From: an uncultured Bacilli bacterium
GTDB taxonomy: Bacteria; Bacillota_I; Bacilli_A; RF39; UBA660
NCBI GenBank assembly: GCA_947629425.1
Contig: CANRDR010000014.1
Coordinates: 1-18,329, forward strand
Length of the DNA: 18,329 nucleotides
Reading direction: 5' to 3'
The notes beneath the pieces were generated by a model. That model was not told the origin of the DNA. It did no database searches and worked only from the letters and a program-made list of their open reading frames with translations. This document shows, one piece after another, positions 15,563 to 18,329 of the stretch; positions within the stretch are counted from its first letter, which is position 1, and the number at the start of each line of letters is the position of its first letter. A program made the position numbers and the translations under genes.

Positions 15563-16040
15563 ATTGAATTATCCCTGTTAATGTTTTGGTTTTAACATCG
15601 GGAATTTTTTCTGTATTTTTAACATATGTCACTATAATATTGAAAGTAGTTGAATCCCCAACGTTTAAGTCTTTCTTAAGTTCAGATGTAGTATAGTTAA
15701 TTTCTTCAATTCCATCAATTTCTTCTGTGAATATTATCGTTTGTAATTCAGCATCAATAGTTCCTAAATTTTCTATGGTAACCTCATAAATAATTTAATC
15801 GCCAGGTTTGTTAAGTTTTGCTGAAAAATTAATAGAATCTTTAGTAAAAGTTGGTGTTCCAGCATCACAACCCTCAGTTACTTGGGTAGCAGTTATATTT
15901 GTTATTCTAACGTCCCATTCACCAGTAATTTCCGCAGTTCCACTAATGGTAAAATCGGTAGCAAAAGTTGAATAACCAACAGCCATTAAAACAATAATGA
16001 TAAGAAAGAATATAAGAATTAATATTTTATTTTTATACAA
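15540..16040 (-). pseudogene. TasA/camelysin-like SipW-dependent secreted protein, interrupted by one in-frame TAA
   Basis: From the TTG at 16040 (AGGAG eight bases upstream) the frame encodes a SipW-type signal peptide: basic MYKNK, a long Ile/Leu core, then GYSTFATDF. A beta-rich domain follows (ISGTAEITGEWDVRITNI). A TAA at 15797-15795 follows KLNKPGD, but the same frame then continues 84 more codons (IIYEVTIENLGTIDAEL...GIIQYVQKENS) to a TAA at 15542-15540. The continuation has exactly the 'YEVTIEN-G' pattern expected of TasA/CalY-type proteins, so one base change (for example TCA to TAA) has truncated the protein to 81 residues. Full length would be about 166 residues. It is the first gene of an operon with its likely peptidase. 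Alternatives are a sequencing error, a very recent nonsense mutation, or stop-codon readthrough. Confidence 0.82.
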
Positions 16041-16082
16041 ATTATATTCTCCTTTCTATTTAGCATTCCTAAAGTTAAATTA

Positions 16083-16104
16083 GAAATAGCATTTTTGCTA
16101 TTTC
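16083..16104 (-). promoter_or_regulatory. Hairpin in the leader of the TasA-like operon, with TTGACA nearby
   Basis: An 8-bp perfect stem GAAATAGC/GCTATTTC (16083-16090, 16097-16104) lies 43-64 bases upstream of the TTG start. On the minus strand TTGACA (16121-16116) and ATTATAAG precede it, but their spacing is too short for one standard promoter. It could be a leader hairpin or operator; the promoter itself is unresolved. Confidence 0.4.
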
Positions 16105-16144
16105 ACTTATAATTTATGTCAAAATAGTTAATTAGTATGGTTGT

Positions 16145-16157
16145 TTGTCTAAGACAA
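16145..16157. promoter_or_regulatory. Short palindrome, possible operator
   Basis: TTGTCT-A-AGACAA is a perfect 13-base palindrome about 105 bases upstream of the TasA-like start, in a region with no other function. It could bind a dimeric regulator; there is no further evidence. Confidence 0.3.
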
Positions 16158-16251
16158 TCTATAATTTTATAGAATATCATTCAATTTTTGTATACGTTTA
16201 TTTTCCACTTTTGTACATTTTTATATATTGGCTTTAACAAATTATTAAATA

Positions 16252-16296
16252 AAAAACTGTTAGTTATATGATTATCATAATTTACTAACAGTTTTT
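16252..16296 (+). terminator. Long stem-loop with T-run (bidirectional terminator-like)
   Basis: A perfect 13-bp stem, AAAAACTGTTAGT (16252-16264) with ACTAACAGTTTTT (16284-16296), and a 19-nt loop. It has the A-run/T-run form of a bidirectional terminator, but no intact gene ends beside it on the plus strand. It lies just left of the DUF1016 remnant and may mark the edge of a lost gene. Confidence 0.5.
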
Positions 16297-16370
16297 GCTA
16301 TAATTTAAACTTTTTTTAATGTTTTAATAAATTGTTGTTGTAAAAGCGGTTTTGCGAATTAATTTGTTAA

Positions 16371-16642
16371 TACTACATATCTTTTTTCCTTATCAATCTA
16401 ATAAAAATGAGAAAATTTTATGTATGTTTTCCAATTACGACAACAGTGTCGTCGCAATTAAGTTGGTCTCATTATTTAGAACTTAAAAAATAGATAAAGA
16501 ATCTAAAAGAAGTTTTTATATGAAGGAAACAATTAATTCTAAATGGAGTGTGAGAGAACTTCAAAGACAAAGAGATTCACTATTATATGAAAGATTAACT
16601 TTATCTGCTGATAAGGAAAAAATATTATTTCAATATACATAA
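16371..16642 (+). pseudogene. Remnant of a DUF1016/YhcG PD-(D/E)XK nuclease gene (N-terminal part)
   Basis: Two adjoining frames encode consecutive pieces of a DUF1016 N-terminal domain. The first (16371-16493) reads ...NLIKMRKFYVCFP...VSSQLSWSHYLEL and stops at a TAG. The second (16490-16642) reads IDKESKRSFYMKETINSKW then SVRELQRQRDSLLYERLTLS and stops at a TAA. These match the family pattern 'NL-x-x-MR-x-FY...LSWSH-x-x-L...FY...WSVREL-R-x-x-x-SLLYERL'. The C-terminal nuclease domain is absent and nothing like it follows. There is no proper start or ribosome binding site. It is a decayed fragment of a gene family often found near restriction or defence loci. Confidence 0.75.
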
Positions 16643-16750
16643 ATAATAGACTTATTGATTTTACTAAATTAAACTTAACTTCTTCTACTAAATTAGTAAT
16701 TTCTTGAATCATTTATTGTTGTGTTTTTCTAACATAATTGCTACTTTCTA

Positions 16751-16783
16751 ATTAGTCAGACGTGTCTGGCCAATCTTTTTTTA
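16751..16783 (+). terminator. Terminator-like hairpin upstream of the Panacea gene
   Basis: ATTAGTCAGA (16751-16760) can pair with TCTGGCCAAT (16765-16774), with one mismatch and one G-U pair, and is followed by a run of Ts. It would stop transcription coming from the DUF1016 remnant. Confidence 0.5.
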
Positions 16784-16953
16784 TTTAAAATTCTAATAAT
16801 ATTTTATACCTAATTTTAATGCTTTTATTATTTTTCTTAATTCTTAGAGTTAATGCAATTATTGTTTAATGAAAAAATTAAAATTTATTAAAATATATTT
16901 AAAATATAAAAATTTTGATATAATAATTTACTAGCACAATTTTTGGCTTTTTA

Positions 16954-16978
16954 TGATATACTTACATTAGATAAGGAG
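16954..16978 (+). promoter_or_regulatory. Extended -10 promoter and ribosome binding site of the Panacea operon
   Basis: TGATATACT (16954-16962) fits an extended -10 box, and AGGAG (16974-16978) precedes the ATG at 16990. A second perfect extended box, TGATATAAT, lies at 16916-16924. No strong -35 box is seen for either. Confidence 0.5.
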
Positions 16979-16989
16979 AGTGGTTTAGT

Positions 16990-17475
16990 ATGAATAAAGG
17001 AATTGTTAGTGCTAAAGAATTAGCGTGCTATATTACTGATTATTATAATGAAAAGTTTTCTAAGGTAATTAGTCCTATCAAATTACAAAAATCACTATAC
17101 TTTTGTTTTGCATATTGGGGTGGTTTTGTAAGAAAGAGTAAATTGGCAGATACAGAAATAACAATTAATAAAAGTGAATGGCTATTTGCAGAAAATATTG
17201 AAGCATGGGTTTATGGCCCTGTAGTTCCAGATGTTTATCATGAAGATAACTTAATGAGCAATCGAAATGAAAATTTGTTTTGTGATGATGAGGATGTTAA
17301 AGAATTTGTTAATGGAGTTCTTGATGATATTTTAAATGTTTCAGATTTTAAGCTTGTTGAAGTATCTCATTCAGATAATTGTTGGAAAAAGAATTTTGAT
17401 CCAAATAGTGAAAGACATAATGTTGTAATTGATAAAGAAGATATTATAACAGAATATGCAAAGATTACTTGGTAG
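16990..17475 (+). CDS. Panacea-domain (DUF4065/SocA-like) antitoxin
   Basis: A 161-residue protein covering a whole Panacea domain. Family motifs: VSPIKLQKSLYF-type helix (residues about 27-38, ISPIKLQKSLYFCFAYWGG), EAWVYGPVVPDVY (71-83), VEVSHSDNCWKK (123-134, usually LSH...PWK) and a terminal VIDKEDIITEYA helix. Panacea domains are known as promiscuous antitoxins that neutralise unrelated toxins encoded next to them; SocA-type members can also act as proteolytic adaptors. AGGAG lies 11 bases before the ATG. The last 20 bases overlap the next gene in another frame, the order usually expected for an antitoxin-toxin pair. Its G+C looks slightly higher than that of its partner. Confidence 0.85.
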   Translation: MNKGIVSAKELACYITDYYNEKFSKVISPIKLQKSLYFCFAYWGGFVRKSKLADTEITINKSEWLFAENIEAWVYGPVVPDVYHEDNLMSNRNENLFCDDEDVKEFVNGVLDDILNVSDFKLVEVSHSDNCWKKNFDPNSERHNVVIDKEDIITEYAKITW

Positions 17476-18049
17476 TTCTATTTCAATTAGAAGAAACAGA
17501 TTCAAAGAAACGGGATTAAAATTTGAGCCCGTTTCAATTAATTATATCAATATTGGAAAAAGTTTTAATTCTATAAATTCTGAAGATGAATTTTTTACAA
17601 ATTATGTTAATACTCCAAATCAAAAAGTATTTATAATAATTAATAATTTTTATAATAAAGTAAAAAATAATATAAATAATTTATTTAAAGATTATACTTT
17701 TGATGAAATATATAACAATGGAAAAGCTATAGAACGATTAATAAATTTAATAAATAAAACAAATAATAGCAGTTATAGTTTAGTGGATTTACCTAATATT
17801 TATAAACTGAAAAATAATATAGAACCTAAGATTCATTTATATGTTCAAATATTAGATGGGTATATATTAATTCTTTTAATTGATTTATATCATTTGTCTA
17901 TTCCTGGAGACATATATTCTAATCATAGACTCGTTAGAAAAATATCTTTAAAAGATTTATCTAATTCATATAATAAATATAAAGAATATAATTATAATTT
18001 AAATAAAATATTGGAAAATGATAAAAAGGCATTGCAATCAGTTTCATAA
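17456..18049 (+). CDS. Unassigned 197-residue protein paired with Panacea; candidate toxin
   Basis: I do not recognise this protein. The ATG at 17456 lies inside the Panacea gene with no clear ribosome binding site, so translation is probably coupled to it. The N-terminus is basic (SSISIRRNRFKETGLKFEPVSIN). The middle is Asn/Lys-rich and mainly helical (FYNKVKNNINNLF; KAIERLINLINKTNN). A predicted beta-rich core HLYVQILDGYILILLIDLYHLSIPGD (about 140-165) is followed by SNHRLVRKISLKDL and a helical tail. There is no signal peptide, and the hydrophobic core looks too broken by charged or polar residues to be a sure membrane helix. The small size, position after a Panacea antitoxin and 20-bp overlap suggest a toxin; this is inference from context only. 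It is not evidently one of the known partner folds (Fic/Doc, toxSAS synthetase, RelE/PemK). Confidence 0.6.
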   Translation: MQRLLGSSISIRRNRFKETGLKFEPVSINYINIGKSFNSINSEDEFFTNYVNTPNQKVFIIINNFYNKVKNNINNLFKDYTFDEIYNNGKAIERLINLINKTNNSSYSLVDLPNIYKLKNNIEPKIHLYVQILDGYILILLIDLYHLSIPGDIYSNHRLVRKISLKDLSNSYNKYKEYNYNLNKILENDKKALQSVS

Positions 18050-18056
18050 AACAATT

Positions 18057-18095
18057 ACACACGCATATTAGTTATCAATATGCAAGAGTGTTTTC
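18057..18095 (+). terminator. Hairpin terminator after the candidate toxin
   Basis: Stem GCATATT (18063-18069) with AATATGC (18077-18083), extended by ACAC/GTGT outside, then TTTT. It starts eight bases after the stop codon. Confidence 0.65.
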
Positions 18096-18110
18096 TAAAT
18101 TGACAAAATA

Positions 18111-18145
18111 AAACTACTCTCAATTTAAATTTAAGAGTAGTTTTT
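18111..18145. terminator. Strong bidirectional terminator
   Basis: A perfect 10-bp stem AAACTACTCT (18111-18120) with AGAGTAGTTT (18134-18143), a 13-nt loop, and T/A runs on both sides, so it can work on both strands. Confidence 0.75.
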
Positions 18146-18151
18146 ATATAT

Positions 18152-18249
18152 ACTCGAAGAATTTTCCGAGTTTCCTATCATATTGGAGCGGGTGTTGTAG
18201 TTATCTACAACTTTCTTCCAATAACGAAAAATTTATATAATCTTCCGTT
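18152..18249. other. Compact structured element, possible non-coding RNA
   Basis: Successive hairpins: ACTCG/CGAGT (18152-18156, 18167-18171); then an outer stem TATTGGA/TCCAATA (18181-18187, 18217-18223) enclosing a perfect GTTGTAG/CTACAAC hairpin with a TTAT loop (18194-18211); then AACG/CGTT (18223-18226, 18246-18249). The G+C is clearly above that of the flanks. No frame is open through it. It could be a small RNA, a mobile-element end or an attachment site. The remaining bases to 18329 are AT-rich and show nothing. Confidence 0.45.
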
Positions 18250-18329
18250 GCTAGTAATAATATAACATATTTTTAATATTTATTGAATAGCAAATTGACA
18301 TTTTTATAAAAATTTACTTATATAAATTG

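Larger units (their letters stand above)
16643..16989. other. Gene-free AT-rich stretch between the DUF1016 remnant and the Panacea gene
   Basis: About 350 bases without a supported gene. It contains the terminator-like hairpin at 16751-16783 and the promoter region of the Panacea gene. Short frames on either strand have no recognisable features. Confidence 0.6.

Noticed and set aside
16600..16720. Minus-strand frame starting MIQEITNLVEEV opposite the DUF1016 remnant
   Set aside because: Short, runs antisense into the recognisable nuclease fragment, and has no supporting motif or ribosome binding site.
18185..18220. tRNA-Gly-like stretch (TGGAGCGGGTG and TTTCTTCCAA)
   Set aside because: It has acceptor-like and anticodon-loop-like pieces, but no T-arm GGTTCGA-type sequence and no full cloverleaf of the right length on either strand.
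1..18329. Genetic code 4 (TGA as Trp), as in Mollicutes
   Set aside because: Trp is encoded by TGG throughout, no reading frame has an internal TGA, and at least two genes appear to end at TGA.

Overview
The window is very AT-rich, with A/T-biased codons, strong GGAGG or GGTGG-type ribosome binding sites, and TGG used for Trp with no TGA inside any reading frame. The gene set includes a YqfQ-like protein, a YnbB-type PLP enzyme, a SipW-like signal peptidase with a TasA-like partner and a DUF5305 protein, and a Panacea-domain antitoxin. Together these point to a low-G+C Bacillota/Mollicutes-related bacterium, perhaps an uncultured gut lineage. This placement is inference; there is no rRNA or ribosomal protein gene here to fix it.

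Left part (1-9323): the 3' end of an Rpn/PD-(D/E)XK transposase-like nuclease, then a divergent YqfQ-like gene on the minus strand. A tight plus-strand cluster follows: glycerophosphodiester phosphodiesterase, thymidine kinase (tdk), a 1955-residue prepilin-like protein with about 1300 residues of Cys-rich tandem repeats, a small one-pass membrane protein, and thymidylate kinase (tmk). Tdk and Tmk catalyse successive steps of thymidine salvage (dT to dTMP to dTDP), yet the giant surface protein lies between them.

Middle (9295-13338): a DUF3800 gene broken by one extra A in a poly-A tract lies between two 38/40-identical direct repeats, each holding a terminator hairpin. This looks like an insertion between tmk and the next cluster. 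That cluster is an SDR oxidoreductase, a YnbB-type PLP enzyme (14-bp overlap with the SDR) and an unassigned P-loop NTPase.

Right part (13468-16104, minus strand): an operon encoding a TasA/camelysin-like secreted protein interrupted by one in-frame TAA, then a SipW-like signal peptidase I, then a DUF5305 membrane protein that appears to start at TTG. A palindrome-plus-T-run terminator closes it.

Far right (16105-18329): about 0.9 kb without an intact gene, carrying a decayed N-terminal piece of a DUF1016/YhcG nuclease gene and several hairpins. After it comes a two-gene unit: a Panacea (DUF4065/SocA-like) antitoxin overlapping a 197-residue protein I cannot assign, which is a candidate for an undescribed toxin. 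Terminators and a compact structured element follow. The most promising unknowns are this Panacea-linked gene, the giant prepilin-like repeat protein, and the interrupted TasA-like gene.
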